DNA of 64,000 bases from Alteromonas sp. KUL42 (GTDB lineage Bacteria; Pseudomonadota; Gammaproteobacteria; Enterobacterales; Alteromonadaceae): assembly GCF_006538325.1 (NCBI RefSeq), contig NZ_BJKK01000005.1, forward strand, positions 245,009-309,008, read 5' to 3'. Position numbers and translations under genes: made by a program. Shown piece by piece: positions 38,697 to 49,686 of the stretch; the stretch's first letter is position 1; each line of letters begins with the position of its first letter. Under the pieces are notes generated by a model. It was given only the letters and a program-made list of their open reading frames with translations. It did no database searches and was not told the origin of the DNA.

Positions 38697-38953
38697 AGTG
38701 TTTCACTTAAAATACGAGTTGGAATATTTCGCCTGGGAAGCGACATCAAATAAGGCGCGCAGTGTAGTTTTGAACCGAACTAAAGCCAATCAAAATTTGC
38801 TCAATTTCGACGAATGGCATGTCCTTTCGACAAGTATCTTAAACCGTTGTATAGCGTCGAATTACGTTAAAGAACATTTAACTTACTTTTACATTGCCTT
38901 AAGATGATGCATGCACTGTTAAATACAAACCACAACAAAAGACAGGAAATATA

Positions 38954-41140
38954 ATGGGTAAATTTAAATCATCGCTTACGGCAATAGCAGTTGTTGTTGC
39001 ATTAGGCGCATGTTCACAACAACCACCTGAAACGACAAGCACTGACGCGCCAAATGCAGCGAGTACACAACAAGTACAATCGGACAATATTCTGCTTCAA
39101 GAATTCACAGGTCCTTACGGTGGTGTACCTGCGTTTGACAAAATGAAGCTAGAAGACTTGAAGCCTGCTCTTGAGCAAGCGATGGTGTTAAACCTTCAGG
39201 AAATTGAAGCTATTGCCAACAATGAAGCGCCACCAACATTTGAGAACGTTATTGTCGAAATGGAACGTGCCGGCGCAGAACTCAGCCGTGTGTTTACTTA
39301 TTACGGTATTTGGAGCTCAAACAAATCGAGTTCAGAATTTCGTGAAATACAAGCGGAAATGTCTCCTAAACTGTCTGCTTTTTTCACTCAGATTACGCAA
39401 AATGAAAAGTTGTTTGCGCGTGTAAAAGCGGTATATGAGTCTGAAGAAATGCAAACGTTGACGCCAGAAGAGCAGCGTATTACGTGGATGACATATAACG
39501 GCTTTGCGCGAAACGGTGCGACGCTCGATGGCGAGGCGAAAAAGCGTTATGCTGAAATTAACGAAGAACTTGCCACGCTACACACGAAATTTTCAAATAA
39601 TATCCTAGCGGATGAAGAAAACTACGTAACCTACATCACCGAAGAACAGTTAGGTGGCCTACCTGAGTCATTTGTAAAAGCAGCAAAGGCAGCTGCTGAA
39701 TCGCGTGGCGAAGAAGGTAAGTATGCAATCACTAACACTCGTTCATCAATGGACCCGTTCTTAACATACTCGACAAACCGAGAGCTGCGAGAAACAGTAT
39801 GGCGAACTTACTACAACCGCGGTGATAACGCCGATGATTTTGACAACAACGAAATCATCAAACGTATTCTCACACTGCGCGATGAACGTGTTGAACTGCT
39901 GGGTTACGAAAATTACGCACAGTGGCGACTAGAAGATCGCATGGCTAAAAACCCAGACAACGCCATGGGTCTTATGATGAAGGTATGGCCTTCGGCAATT
40001 GCCCGAGTTGAAGAAGAAGTGGCTGACATGCAAGCCATAGCCGATAAAGAAGGCGCCGATATCACTATCGAACCTTGGGACTATCGCTTTTACGCAGAAA
40101 AAGTACGTCAAGCCAAATACGATTTAGATTCTAACGAAGTTAAACAGTACCTACAGCTTGATAAGTTGCGCGAAGCTATGTTCTATGTTGCTGGTCGCCT
40201 GTTTAACTTTAACTTTACGCCTGTAGAAGAAGGTAAAGTGCCGGTATTCCACGAAGACGTAAAAGTTTGGGAAGTGACCGACAAGGACTCTGGTGAACAC
40301 ATTGGTTTATGGTATCTAGACCCATTCTCAAGAAAAGGTAAGCGCTCTGGTGCGTGGGCAACAACCTATCGCTCTTATACAACGTTTGATGGAAAGAAAA
40401 CTGTGCTTTCTTCAAATAACTCTAACTTTGTGAAAGGTGCAGATGGCGAAGCAACACTTATTTCATGGGATGATGCAGAAACTTACTTCCATGAATTTGG
40501 TCACGCACTACATTTCTTATCGTCTGATGTGAAATACCCCTCTTCACATTCTGGTGTTCGCGATTACACCGAGTTTCAATCACAACTTCTTGAACGTTGG
40601 TTAACCACCGATGAAGTTATCAACCAATTTTTGGTACACCATGAAACAGGCGAACCAATTCCTGCTTCCTTAGTAGAGAAAATTAAAAAAGCTGCCACGT
40701 TTAACGAAGGCTTCAAAACGACCGAGTATATGGCATCTGCAATAATGGATCTGAAATATCACACGACCGATCCAAGCAAGATTGAACCCGATACCTTTGA
40801 GCGAGAAGAGCTGAACAAGCTCGGCATGCCTGAAGAAATTGTTATGCGCCACCGCTCTCCGCACTTTGGTCATGTATTTTCGGGTGAAGGCTATGCCGCT
40901 GCTTATTATGGTTACATGTGGGCAGAAGTGCTTACTGCTGATGCTGCAGAAGCCTTTATGGAAGCACCTGGTGGTTTCTACGATAAGGAAGTAGGCGATA
41001 GATTGGTAAAGTATCTATTCTCTGTACGTAACGCAATGGATCCAGAAGAAGCCTACCGTAAGTTCCGTGGACGAGATGCAAAAGTTGATGCGTTAATGCG
41101 AGACCGTGGATTTCCAGCGCCTAAAGACGCTTCTGAGTAA
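38954..41140 (+). CDS. M3-family zinc peptidase, Dcp-like lipoprotein
   Basis: A 728-residue peptidase of the dipeptidyl carboxypeptidase/oligopeptidase A group. The active site is YFHEFGHALH (zinc ligands in HExxH), with a downstream Glu in the family's usual position. The N-terminus has a lipobox (LGAC, Cys20), so it is anchored in the envelope and probably trims peptides in the periplasm. A Thr/Ser/Asn-rich linker follows the lipid site. It is monocistronic with its own terminator. Its length fits Dcp; whether it removes dipeptides or acts as an endopeptidase is inferred. Confidence 0.93.
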   Translation: MGKFKSSLTAIAVVVALGACSQQPPETTSTDAPNAASTQQVQSDNILLQEFTGPYGGVPAFDKMKLEDLKPALEQAMVLNLQEIEAIANNEAPPTFENVIVEMERAGAELSRVFTYYGIWSSNKSSSEFREIQAEMSPKLSAFFTQITQNEKLFARVKAVYESEEMQTLTPEEQRITWMTYNGFARNGATLDGEAKKRYAEINEELATLHTKFSNNILADEENYVTYITEEQLGGLPESFVKAAKAAAESRGEEGKYAITNTRSSMDPFLTYSTNRELRETVWRTYYNRGDNADDFDNNEIIKRILTLRDERVELLGYENYAQWRLEDRMAKNPDNAMGLMMKVWPSAIARVEEEVADMQAIADKEGADITIEPWDYRFYAEKVRQAKYDLDSNEVKQYLQLDKLREAMFYVAGRLFNFNFTPVEEGKVPVFHEDVKVWEVTDKDSGEHIGLWYLDPFSRKGKRSGAWATTYRSYTTFDGKKTVLSSNNSNFVKGADGEATLISWDDAETYFHEFGHALHFLSSDVKYPSSHSGVRDYTEFQSQLLERWLTTDEVINQFLVHHETGEPIPASLVEKIKKAATFNEGFKTTEYMASAIMDLKYHTTDPSKIEPDTFEREELNKLGMPEEIVMRHRSPHFGHVFSGEGYAAAYYGYMWAEVLTADAAEAFMEAPGGFYDKEVGDRLVKYLFSVRNAMDPEEAYRKFRGRDAKVDALMRDRGFPAPKDASE

Positions 41141-41182
41141 GTTTTTAGATAATTTTAATCATTTAAGAAGTTACTAGAATGT

Positions 41183-41212
41183 AAAGCCACTGATACGCAG
41201 TGGCTTTTTTTT
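41183..41212 (+). terminator. Rho-independent terminator after the Dcp-like gene
   Basis: A perfect 10-base stem (AAAGCCACTG / CAGTGGCTTT) with a 5-base loop is followed by T residues. Confidence 0.88.
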
Positions 41213-41433
41213 GTTGACCCTTTAGTCAGTTTTGCCGCACAATCAATCGGTACCTGTTTAAAAATCAAAGATTAAACTTTGTTGAAATAAGGTCGATAAA
41301 ACACCTACGTAAGAAAAAAATAATAATGCGATTACGTAGTGGCTAGTAAATATATTACTAGACTATATCCAGACGTTGCGGTGCCTGCAATGCCACGTCA
41401 TATTTCTGTATCAACTAAACGTGGTCGAAAGTC

Positions 41434-43344
41434 ATGACTTTCAGTATAAAACAAAAACTCATCATCTCTCTTATGATTGCGGTGTTAGCTGCCGCCATAT
41501 TAGTAGGGTCAATTAGTCAATGGATTGCGCGAGACCTTGTAAAAGAGAACGTAGAAAAACTCCAACTTCCGGCACTGTTGCAACAAGTTGGCAATCGCGT
41601 TGACCGCGAAGCCAGTGTTATGCTCACCGTTGCCCATAGTATTGCATCTAACCCAGATATTCTTGCGTGGTCAGAAAATGGCGCAGACAAAAATGGCGAA
41701 CGCAGATTACTCAGTTTTCTCAATGACGTAGTAAACTTCAACGACTTAACCGTCGCTTCTTTCGTCGATAGAACAACTTACAAGTACTGGAACCAAGACG
41801 GTTTCTTACGTGTTTTACAAAACGACGCGCTTGATGGATGGTTCTTCGCGTACAAAGACAGTGGCGAGCCAATATCACTAAGCCTCTATAATGAGCCCAA
41901 CCAAGGATATCGTTTATTCGCCAATTACCAGCAGGTGAATGGTCGGGGCATGTCTGGTGTGGCGAAATCAGTGGATGAACTGCTGAGTATCATCAATGCC
42001 GTAAAAATTGCGAAAACCGGATTTATTTATCTAGTGGATGGCAACGGAACTATCATTGCCCACCCCAACACCTCATTGCTCGGGAAAGCCAAGCTTGCCT
42101 CTGTCAGCGATACTAGCGCAGCCAATAAATTGCTGACCAAAAGAGATTTTGCAATGGCAACCAGTGAGCAAGACGACGGAACCATGCTCTTTGCCAGTAC
42201 ATTCGTAGAAAAAGCAGGTTGGTACGTTGTTGCGCAAGTGCCAGAACACGAACTTTATGCATCTATTAATGCTGGCAGTCGTCAAATTATTATGTGGGCC
42301 ATAACTATTGCAGGTGCGTTTGCACTTATTGGTATTTGGCTGGCAGGAAGCTTAACCAAACCTCTTGAGTCACTAGCAGAAGTATTCCAGCAGTTAGGGC
42401 AAGGACAAGGTGATCTTCGCTCTCGTATTCCGATGCCTGAGCAAAAAGAAATAGCGCGTTTAGTTGAAGGCTTTAATAATTTCATTGATCACCTTCACGG
42501 CACAATCTCGCAGGTAGCTAAAACCAGCCATGCATTACAAGCTTCAGCTGAAGACGTTGCAAAGCAGTCTCAGCAAACTGAGTACTCGACCAAAAGTCAA
42601 CGGGATCAAACCCTTCAGGCTGCTGCCGCGTTAACTCAAATGGGCAGTACAGTACATGAAGTCGCACAGTCGGCCACACTTGCTGCACAAAATGCCAACC
42701 TTGCTACGAAAAACTCAGCTCAAGGTAGAGCTATTACTCAGCGAGCGGTTAATGACATTCAAGGATTGTCGTCTCAAATACAAGACGTGTCTCGCGTTAT
42801 ACAGTCATTAGATGAGCACACTGCCGCCATTGGTGGAATATTGGATACCATTCGCGGAATTTCGGAACAAACGAATCTACTGGCTCTTAATGCGGCGATT
42901 GAAGCGGCTCGTGCTGGGGATCATGGCAGAGGTTTTTCTGTTGTTGCCGATGAGGTTCGTACACTAGCCCAGCGCGCAGCTCAGGCAACCGATGAAATTC
43001 AAGTAAAAATTGATAAATTTCAGCAAGACTCAAAATCTGCCGTTTCACAAATGGAAGAGAGTCGCTCACAAACGGAAGCCATGGTTGCTTCTACTGGAGA
43101 AATTGACAAGCTATTACAAGATATCGCTGATGAGATTGCACATATTAACGACGTAAATACACAAGTTGCCAGCGCCACAGAAGAGCAGTCGACAGTGGTA
43201 GAAGATATCAGTAGAAACATTAATGATATTAGTTTGTCGAGCGAAGAAACACTCAACGCAACACAGATACTTGTGAGTGTAAGCGATAAGCTTGACGAAC
43301 TTGCCCATGAGCTTTCAGCAGAAGTCAGTCGCTTTAAGTTATAA
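41434..43344 (+). CDS. Methyl-accepting chemotaxis protein
   Basis: A 636-residue chemoreceptor: a first membrane helix (about 7-29), a periplasmic dCache-like sensing domain (about 35-275; the segment [18 protein letters not shown] is typical of its distal part), a second helix (about 285-307), HAMP, and a long signalling hairpin with the conserved tip [32 protein letters not shown]. No CheR-tethering pentapeptide is seen at the C-terminus. Ligand unknown. It stands alone with its own terminator. Confidence 0.95.
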   Translation: MTFSIKQKLIISLMIAVLAAAILVGSISQWIARDLVKENVEKLQLPALLQQVGNRVDREASVMLTVAHSIASNPDILAWSENGADKNGERRLLSFLNDVVNFNDLTVASFVDRTTYKYWNQDGFLRVLQNDALDGWFFAYKDSGEPISLSLYNEPNQGYRLFANYQQVNGRGMSGVAKSVDELLSIINAVKIAKTGFIYLVDGNGTIIAHPNTSLLGKAKLASVSDTSAANKLLTKRDFAMATSEQDDGTMLFASTFVEKAGWYVVAQVPEHELYASINAGSRQIIMWAITIAGAFALIGIWLAGSLTKPLESLAEVFQQLGQGQGDLRSRIPMPEQKEIARLVEGFNNFIDHLHGTISQVAKTSHALQASAEDVAKQSQQTEYSTKSQRDQTLQAAAALTQMGSTVHEVAQSATLAAQNANLATKNSAQGRAITQRAVNDIQGLSSQIQDVSRVIQSLDEHTAAIGGILDTIRGISEQTNLLALNAAIEAARAGDHGRGFSVVADEVRTLAQRAAQATDEIQVKIDKFQQDSKSAVSQMEESRSQTEAMVASTGEIDKLLQDIADEIAHINDVNTQVASATEEQSTVVEDISRNINDISLSSEETLNATQILVSVSDKLDELAHELSAEVSRFKL

Positions 43345-43381
43345 CAAGCACAGGCATTTACTGCACAAACTAAACGACTCT

Positions 43382-43412
43382 AAAGGAGCACTCTAGTGAG
43401 TGCTCCTTTTTT
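43382..43412 (+). terminator. Rho-independent terminator after the chemoreceptor gene
   Basis: A 12-base stem (AAAGGAGCACTC / GAGTGCTCCTTT) with a TAGT loop is followed by more T residues. Confidence 0.9.
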
Positions 43413-43446
43413 GTTACCTACATAAGAAAGCGTGGCTATGCCTGCA

Positions 43447-44034
43447 CTAAAACGCAATGGCGTATTGTAGGGTCACTTGATTATCTCTGCTCGAGCGCCA
43501 AGGAAGAGAGATAGAAGCATCATTACTATCCCATGATTCTCTAAGCGCCCCAATAGTAAGAAGATGGCTATCTTCGTTAAAAGGAAATTGGACATAAAGC
43601 CCAGATGTAATACTGGTGGGGAGTTGAATACTGTCGGCAACAGGCAGTGAGATTTCGTGCTGAGGGCGTATTTTGTGGCTTAGACCAATACGATAATCAC
43701 CCGAATCCCACCAACTAACCACTTCGTATTCGTGGCTTTTTACCCTCTGAGACAATACACCGTAATCCAACAGCCCTTTGTTGTAGTGCACTATGCCTTC
43801 AACGTTAAACATAGAACCAATACGCTTATTCAACGCCAACTGATATTGCTTTTGTTTACACCCTTTAAATTGAATCTTGTTCTTTATCAATGAGAGTGAA
43901 AATGAATCATCACTGTTGCTGTATTTATTCAGCCAACGCTCGGTTTCTTCAACTACATCAGCATTAACATCACTTACAATAAGTAAGAATGGGACCGCAC
44001 AAAAAGCGAGATAGAATTGAGAGAAACGCCGCAT
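43447..44034 (-). CDS. Secreted protein of unknown function
   Basis: A 195-residue protein with a signal peptide (cleaved near VNA-DVV). The mature part has alternating strand-like segments and ends in LQYAIAF, with a terminal Phe as in outer-membrane beta-barrels, so a small barrel is possible. A longer N-terminus in the same frame is less likely because the signal peptide would be buried. Family not recognised. Confidence 0.55.
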   Translation of the reverse strand: MRRFSQFYLAFCAVPFLLIVSDVNADVVEETERWLNKYSNSDDSFSLSLIKNKIQFKGCKQKQYQLALNKRIGSMFNVEGIVHYNKGLLDYGVLSQRVKSHEYEVVSWWDSGDYRIGLSHKIRPQHEISLPVADSIQLPTSITSGLYVQFPFNEDSHLLTIGALRESWDSNDASISLPWRSSRDNQVTLQYAIAF

Positions 44035-44110
44035 TTTCACCGCCTTAATACTTGTGGTTGAAGACTGCTTTTTCACTTCACAATTCAAGTATAGACAGTA
44101 AATAATAACT

Positions 44111-44140
44111 TTGGGTATTAGCCATTCTACTAATACCCAA
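44111..44140 (-). terminator. Stem-loop after the lipoprotein gene
   Basis: A perfect 11-base stem (TTGGGTATTAG / CTAATACCCAA) with an 8-base loop lies 34 bases past the stop of the lipoprotein gene. It has no strong T run, so it may act as a weak terminator. A second 8-base inverted repeat (ATAACTAA / TTAGTTAT) overlaps the stop itself. Confidence 0.5.
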
Positions 44141-44173
44141 TGAAAAATAACTAAGTAGCTATAAACTCGTTAG

Positions 44174-45022
44174 TTATAATATTTTTCCTTTTGACAGCGA
44201 TGCACCTCTTCCTTTCGTTGCTTCTTCGCTAAACCAGTAATGCCCCTTAGTATCCACGCAAACACCTTCTACCTGCTTATAACCTTTCAATGGCCACACA
44301 TTGTCTATTGTAAAATCTTGAGATATTTGTGCTAAAAATGCTGAGAAATTACCAAATGGATCAGACTTATACCCTACTACAACAAATACATTTCGCGTCT
44401 TATCAAAATCAGCCCCTGTAATAACCCCAGGTAGTCCACTTATCGATGCGAACGGTGATAATGTCTGCTCTAACTCACTTTCGTTAATACGGTAGACCTT
44501 TGTTATTCCAGTGCGCCAACTCTTCGAGAATAAGACTAAGCTGTCATCCAGTTTGATCATTGCTTCACTGTCGAAATCGTGTGCATAAGGTATGTTGCCA
44601 GTAACACTATTTGCAGCATACTTTATGTGGATCTTTTGTATATCTGTTAAGTTCTTCCGATCAATTTTATAAATACTTAGCCATTCACGCTTACCATTAT
44701 TATTGCCCACATCAGCAATATAGAATGCAGTCTCGTTGGCCGTTATTGCTTCCCAGTCATTGTTCACTAATGCAACATCATATTGCTTGGAAATACTGCC
44801 ATCTTGTTCTACCTGATGGATAACCGGTGCATTCCCAGAATCATTAATGGACAACAGCTTATCAGACTCACAATAAAGCCCCGATGTTTCAGATAGCGCT
44901 TCAGGTAATAAAATATGCTCCTCGATCGAGAGTTGTGAGCTTGGCTTTGGCAAATACATCGCACAGGCAGATAACACTACACTGGCAAAAAGCACAAAAG
45001 AAAATCGAATACGCTTAAACAA
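44174..45022 (-). CDS. Predicted beta-propeller lipoprotein, unknown
   Basis: About 282 residues. It probably begins at a TTG six bases behind a GGAG site, giving MFKRIRFSFVLFASVVLSAC with a lipobox (LSAC). The body has repeated strand patterns typical of a beta-propeller (SGLYCESDKLLSINDSGN, WEAITANETAFYIADVGNNNG, DFDSEAMIKLDDSLVLFSKSW, EGVCVDTKGHYWFSEE). It resembles SdiA-regulated or esterase-like-phytase propellers but cannot be placed surely. Envelope location is inferred. Confidence 0.65.
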   Translation of the reverse strand: MFKRIRFSFVLFASVVLSACAMYLPKPSSQLSIEEHILLPEALSETSGLYCESDKLLSINDSGNAPVIHQVEQDGSISKQYDVALVNNDWEAITANETAFYIADVGNNNGKREWLSIYKIDRKNLTDIQKIHIKYAANSVTGNIPYAHDFDSEAMIKLDDSLVLFSKSWRTGITKVYRINESELEQTLSPFASISGLPGVITGADFDKTRNVFVVVGYKSDPFGNFSAFLAQISQDFTIDNVWPLKGYKQVEGVCVDTKGHYWFSEEATKGRGASLSKGKIL

Positions 45023-45228
45023 CGAGGACTCCAAATAGAAAAAAGCAAAGCAAGAAAATAGTATCAGAGATGTATGACGTCATCGTGTAGTTAAGAGCGT
45101 AATTCTGTACGTTGGTCTAAACTGAATATGCTCACGTATACTGAGTGTTAACTTTCATTAGACCTAGGTTAAAGAAATGCTTAGGCTAAACCGCTATGGA
45201 ATAATATTAATACGTTAAGGATGTACCT

Positions 45229-47040
45229 TTGTCTGACCCACTTCTTTCACTTGTCGCCGTAGGTTTACTATCTATAGGTTGTCAATTCTTAGCCTATAAA
45301 ATTAGGCTTCCAGCCATTTTGCCTTTGCTGATTGTAGGCATTGTGGTTGGCCCAGTATTTGGCATGCTCAATGCAGATACACTGTTTGGCGACTTATTAT
45401 TCCCTGTAGTTTCCCTGTCAGTTGCTATTATTCTATTTGAAGGTTCGCTTACACTAAAATTTAGTGACATTGCCGGACACGGCAATATGGTGAGGAACCT
45501 ATGTTCAATAGGTGTTCTTGTTACCTGGCTTGTTGCTGCCACAGCAGCGCATTTCAGCCTTTCTCTTTCATGGCAATTGTCATTTTTATTCGGCGCTATC
45601 GTTACTGTAACTGGGCCAACGGTGATTGTTCCCATGTTACGTACCGTACGACCGAAAACCAATTTAGCTAATATTCTGCGCTGGGAAGGCATCGTTATAG
45701 ACCCAATTGGTGCACTGCTTGCGGTTTTAGTATTCGAATTTATTGTCGCGTCTCAGGAAACAGCAATTACCCATACACTTATTGCTTTTGGCAAAACAAT
45801 CGGTATCGGTTCATTCTTAGGTTTAACTTTTGGTTACTTACTCGGTCTTTCTATTCGAAAAGAATGGGTACCGCATTACTTATTAAACACCGCGGTATTA
45901 ACCATAATACTGGGAATTTTCGCCGCCTCTAATTATGTTGCCCATGAATCTGGCCTCCTTGCAGTTACGATTGCAGGAATGGTGCTGGCAAACATGAAAG
46001 ATGTAGATGTGGAAGACATCTTGGAATTCAAAGAAACCCTAAGTGTTTTACTGATATCAGGTTTGTTCATATTACTTGCTACCCGCCTCAATCTTGACTC
46101 TATTGTTGATGTTGGTTGGGGGTCAGTAATTGTACTAGGCGCGATTATGTTTATCGCCAGACCGCTATCAGTATTAGCCTCATCTGTAGGTACTGGACTA
46201 AAATTGAGTGAATTAGCACTCCTTAGTTGGATTGCGCCAAGGGGAATTGTCGCAGCCGCGGTCTCAGCTTTATTCTCTTTAAAACTAGAAGAAATTGGTT
46301 ACGAAGGTGCGAGTATTATAGTACCTATCGTGTTTATGGTAATAATTGCCACCGTAGTAGTGCAAAGCTTAACCTCGCGAACTGTTGCCAGTTTACTCAA
46401 GGTTCGCGCACCTGCGCCTACAGGCTATTTGATGTTTGGTGGTAGCAAGTTTAACCGAATGCTTGCCAGTGAAATGATCAAACAAAAGTTAGATGTCACT
46501 ATTTCCGATACTAACTGGGACGCAATTAGAGAAGCGCGTATGGCTGATATTCCGGTTTATTTTGGCAACCCAATGTCAGACCATGCTGCGCGACACCTTG
46601 AGATGAGCACGTTTGGAACTGTCCTCATCATGTCACCTTATAAGCAGTTAAATCCTTTAATTGCTTATCATTTTGAATATACATTAGGCAAAGACAAAGT
46701 GTGGGCGTTGACTAATAATGAACAGTCCACTCGCCCTAGCCACCGAGTTAGTCAACAATATGCTAAGAAGCTTACGTTGTTTGACGAAGGCGTCACATAC
46801 GGATATCTAGCATCTGCAATAGCACGAGGCGCGACTGTCAAAACAACTCGACTATCCGAAGAGTTTACCTACGAGCATTACCTTAAACAGTATCAAGACA
46901 GAACCACCCCACTTATTGCAATTAATGGTGATGGTAAAAGCTATACGTTTATCAATGGCAACACACTAACGCCAAAAGCTGGTTGGAAAATTATTGGACT
47001 AATTGAGCCCGAAAGAGATGAGGCAGACAAAGCGGTGTGA
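45229..47040 (+). CDS. CPA1-type sodium/proton antiporter with C-terminal NAD-binding-like domain
   Basis: A 603-residue inner-membrane transporter: about twelve helices (1-400) with the ion-binding region EGIVIDPIGALLAVLVFEF and GPTVIVPMLRTV, then a TrkA-N-like Rossmann segment (GYLMFGGSKFNRMLASEMIKQ, about 415-520) and a short C-terminal domain. The start is TTG behind AAGGA; an ATG just upstream is in another frame. The soluble part suggests control by a nucleotide or by cell state. It is alone, and the ion is not certain (Na+ or K+). Confidence 0.88.
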   Translation: MSDPLLSLVAVGLLSIGCQFLAYKIRLPAILPLLIVGIVVGPVFGMLNADTLFGDLLFPVVSLSVAIILFEGSLTLKFSDIAGHGNMVRNLCSIGVLVTWLVAATAAHFSLSLSWQLSFLFGAIVTVTGPTVIVPMLRTVRPKTNLANILRWEGIVIDPIGALLAVLVFEFIVASQETAITHTLIAFGKTIGIGSFLGLTFGYLLGLSIRKEWVPHYLLNTAVLTIILGIFAASNYVAHESGLLAVTIAGMVLANMKDVDVEDILEFKETLSVLLISGLFILLATRLNLDSIVDVGWGSVIVLGAIMFIARPLSVLASSVGTGLKLSELALLSWIAPRGIVAAAVSALFSLKLEEIGYEGASIIVPIVFMVIIATVVVQSLTSRTVASLLKVRAPAPTGYLMFGGSKFNRMLASEMIKQKLDVTISDTNWDAIREARMADIPVYFGNPMSDHAARHLEMSTFGTVLIMSPYKQLNPLIAYHFEYTLGKDKVWALTNNEQSTRPSHRVSQQYAKKLTLFDEGVTYGYLASAIARGATVKTTRLSEEFTYEHYLKQYQDRTTPLIAINGDGKSYTFINGNTLTPKAGWKIIGLIEPERDEADKAV

Positions 47041-47344
47041 CTTTAAACAAGAAAACCTCCTGCCCATTGGCAGGAGGCCTCTCCCTGGAAAACGCGTAAC
47101 ATGAGTGCTCTAATATGAGAGCTTTGTTGTTAATATTTTACGGCCATTACGCTGTCGCCTTTTTGTTTGCAACAAGCAAGCCAGATTTACTTTAACTATA
47201 AAATTCAAAAACATAGCAATTTACGGTGCGCTTTAAGCGCGCTTTACCCAATTCAATTAGGGCAATTTAGGTGCAGGCACGCACCATCAAGGGGTTCATA
47301 TTTCATTCAAATACAACACCTTACAGCTATAATAAAAACACAAT
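47041..47344. other. Non-coding region with two stem-loops
   Basis: The first stem-loop is a 9-base perfect stem (CCTCCTGCC / GGCAGGAGG, 47056-47077) with no T run on the plus strand. The second (GCTCT / AGAGC, 47107-47122) is followed by TTTGTTGTT and could end the antiporter transcript. Nothing else recognisable is seen before waaA. Confidence 0.45.
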
Positions 47345-48655
47345 TCACTTATTGACATTGATTATGCAGCGAAGTGTTTTTTCCACCGCACCACTATTGT
47401 CTGATAGCACTTTCTTGGCAGATAGCCCTGCTTTTTGATGACTTTTGGGCTCATCAATCCACTTCCTGATCCAGTTGGCAATATCATGCGCATCGGTTAC
47501 CGATTGCAATGCCCCACATGCTTTTAAATAGGCGCAAATTTCTGGGTTATTATAGGTATGCGGTCCCATCAAAATAGGTGTTGAAAACGCAGCCGGTTCA
47601 AGGGCGTTGTGACCCCCTCTATTTGCAATAGAGCCACCTACAAATGCGCAGTAGGCAACCGAGTAGGCGTCGTTCAACCTTCCCATTTCGTCGACCAGAA
47701 TTACATTGGTGTTTATAGGTAATTGCTGAGCTTGTGAGCTTCTAACAAAAGGAACACTACTTTCTTCAAGAAAGCTAGCAACAATATCGAAGCGCTGTGG
47801 GTGCCGTGGAACAATCACTAATACAATATGTGGGTTCGATTGCCACAATTCGTTCATAGCACTTATTAATATTTCCTCTTCAGGATCATGTGTACTGCCT
47901 GCCACTATCACAGGTCTAGTGTATTGTTCTAACCCCATAAATCCCACCTGAGACGCTCTGGCAGATGCGACTTGATCAAACTTAATATTATTCGTAAGAG
48001 TTAATTGATTGTAAGCCGCACCTAGTCTTAAGTAGTTGTCAAAATCGCGCTGCCCCTGTGCACAGATATGTGACAGTTTGTTCACCATGGGTGTAAACAG
48101 TTTAGCTACTTTATTGTATCGCTTGGCTGACCTATCAGTCATACGTGCGTTCACTACAATGCAAGCTATCTGCTTTTTCCAGCAAGCGTGGATCAAGTTA
48201 GGCCAAAGTTCGACTTCTGTAATTAACACTGTTTTGGGTTGAATACGTGACAACATGGTAGACATAACTACGGGTAAGTCATAAGGTAAGTAAAAATGTT
48301 GAACACTCTCACCAAATAGCGCTTTTACTCTAGCAGCACCAGTTACCGTTGTTGTCGTAATGGTTACAGGTATATGTGGCGTGTCCTGCTTGATCCGCTT
48401 TATTAGACACGAAGCTGCTACTACCTCACCAACCGAAACACAATGCACTAAATAGCCACCAACATCCTTTGGTTTCGGTACAACACCAAACCTTTGTAAG
48501 CCTCTATGTGTATTTTTATCTTTGTCCCTAAAACTTTGAACGAAGTTAACAGTAACAATAATGGGAATGATGAGTGTAAGGGCTAGCGTGTAAGCATACC
48601 TACATAACTCATCCAAAAAAGTAGGTTTGTAGCCGCTACGCTCGGCATCAAACAT
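47345..48655 (-). CDS. waaA: 3-deoxy-D-manno-octulosonic acid (Kdo) transferase
   Basis: Adds Kdo to lipid A precursors at the inner membrane (family GT30). About 436 residues: an N-terminal membrane segment (about 18-38), the acceptor half with HCVSVGEVVA and TEVELWPNLI, and the donor half with VIVAGSTHDPEEE, GGHNALEPAAF and MGPHTYNNPEI. The ATG used here has an AGGAAG site 7 bases upstream; longer starts exist. It lies on the same strand as the S10 operon, behind a strong terminator, and is divergent from nothing nearby. Confidence 0.93.
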   Translation of the reverse strand: MFDAERSGYKPTFLDELCRYAYTLALTLIIPIIVTVNFVQSFRDKDKNTHRGLQRFGVVPKPKDVGGYLVHCVSVGEVVAASCLIKRIKQDTPHIPVTITTTTVTGAARVKALFGESVQHFYLPYDLPVVMSTMLSRIQPKTVLITEVELWPNLIHACWKKQIACIVVNARMTDRSAKRYNKVAKLFTPMVNKLSHICAQGQRDFDNYLRLGAAYNQLTLTNNIKFDQVASARASQVGFMGLEQYTRPVIVAGSTHDPEEEILISAMNELWQSNPHIVLVIVPRHPQRFDIVASFLEESSVPFVRSSQAQQLPINTNVILVDEMGRLNDAYSVAYCAFVGGSIANRGGHNALEPAAFSTPILMGPHTYNNPEICAYLKACGALQSVTDAHDIANWIRKWIDEPKSHQKAGLSAKKVLSDNSGAVEKTLRCIINVNK

Positions 48656-48774
48656 AAAGACTTCCTTCATTAGGGGATAAGGCAAATAGATAGGTAACTG
48701 AACCTATTTATTGAGCGCAAAAAATAATAGAAAGGTTATAACACGTGAGTAATAAAACTATCAAAAAGACAAAC

Positions 48775-48802
48775 AAAAAAGCCGCTCGAAAGCGGCTTTT
48801 TT
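48775..48802 (-). terminator. Rho-independent terminator after rpsQ
   Basis: A stem AGCCGCT / AGCGGCT with a CGAA tetraloop is flanked by A and T runs on both sides. Reading the minus strand it ends the S10 operon 24 bases past rpsQ; it could work in both directions. Confidence 0.9.
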
Positions 48803-48825
48803 AAGACTTTTAAAAAAGTTAGCGA

Positions 48826-49083
48826 TTAAACGCCAGCTTTTTCAACAACGTCAACTAGCATCCAAGATTTATTCTTAGATAGCGGGCGACATTCACGTAC
48901 TGTTACTACGTCACCTTGGTTGCACACGTTGTTTTCGTCGTGGGCGTGAAGCTTAGTAGAGCGCTTGATGAACTTCCCGTAGATTGGGTGCTTAACAAAA
49001 CGTTCAACTACAACAGTGATGGTTTTATCCATCTTGTTGCTAACCACACGACCTTGTACTGTACGAATTTTTTGCTCAGTCAT
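48826..49083 (-). CDS. rpsQ: 30S ribosomal protein S17
   Basis: Primary 16S rRNA-binding protein. The 85-residue length and segments [28 protein letters not shown] are typical. The ATG overlaps the rpmC stop by one base. It is the last gene of the S10 operon and is followed by a terminator. Confidence 0.98.
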   Translation of the reverse strand: MTEQKIRTVQGRVVSNKMDKTITVVVERFVKHPIYGKFIKRSTKLHAHDENNVCNQGDVVTVRECRPLSKNKSWMLVDVVEKAGV

Positions 49084-49274
49084 TACGCATCAGCCTTTTG
49101 AGTCAGAATGGTTTTAACACGCGCGATGTTACGACGTACTTTTCTCAACTGATCAGTTTTTTCAAGCTGACCTGTTGTGTGCTGCATGCGCAGGTTGAAC
49201 TGTTCGCGTAGCAGGTTAATCAACTCTGCGTTCAGCTCTTCTACGCTTTTTTCTTTCAGTTCAGTCGCTTTCAT
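49083..49274 (-). CDS. rpmC: 50S ribosomal protein L29
   Basis: A 63-residue helical protein near the peptide exit tunnel. It shows the usual [18 protein letters not shown] start and ARVKTIL end. It overlaps the neighbours by one base on each side, so translation is coupled. Confidence 0.98.
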   Translation of the reverse strand: MKATELKEKSVEELNAELINLLREQFNLRMQHTTGQLEKTDQLRKVRRNIARVKTILTQKADA

Positions 49275-49684
49275 TACATCACCGTCCGAGTTACAAAGGT
49301 TGTTTTAAATGGCAGTTTAGCCGCCGCCAATTCAAACGCTTCGCGTGCAAGAGCTTCAGGAACACCTTCCATCTCGTACAAAACACGACCAGGCTGAATT
49401 TGGCATACCCAGTACTCAACGTTACCTTTACCTTTACCTTGACGCACTTCTAGAGGCTTCTCAGTAATTGGCTTGTCAGGGAAAACTCGAATCCAAATTT
49501 TACCTTGACGTTTAACGTGACGAGTCATAGCACGACGCGCTGCTTCGATTTGGCGCGCAGTCATTCGACCACGGCCAACTGCTTTAAGGCCGTAAGTACC
49601 AAAGGCAACAGTATTACCCGCTGCTAAACCGCGGTTGCGGCCTTTGTGCATCTTACGGAACTTCATGCGTTTTGGTTGTAACAT
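49274..49684 (-). CDS. rplP: 50S ribosomal protein L16
   Basis: A 136-residue protein near the A site. [19 protein letters not shown] and [19 protein letters not shown] are diagnostic. The gene ends on the rpmC start and lies two bases behind rpsC. Confidence 0.98.
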   Translation of the reverse strand: MLQPKRMKFRKMHKGRNRGLAAGNTVAFGTYGLKAVGRGRMTARQIEAARRAMTRHVKRQGKIWIRVFPDKPITEKPLEVRQGKGKGNVEYWVCQIQPGRVLYEMEGVPEALAREAFELAAAKLPFKTTFVTRTVM

Positions 49685-49686
49685 GA

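Noticed and set aside
47056..47077. Strong terminator after the antiporter gene
   Set aside because: The stem is good but lacks a T run on the plus strand, so it is listed only as a stem-loop in the intergenic entry.
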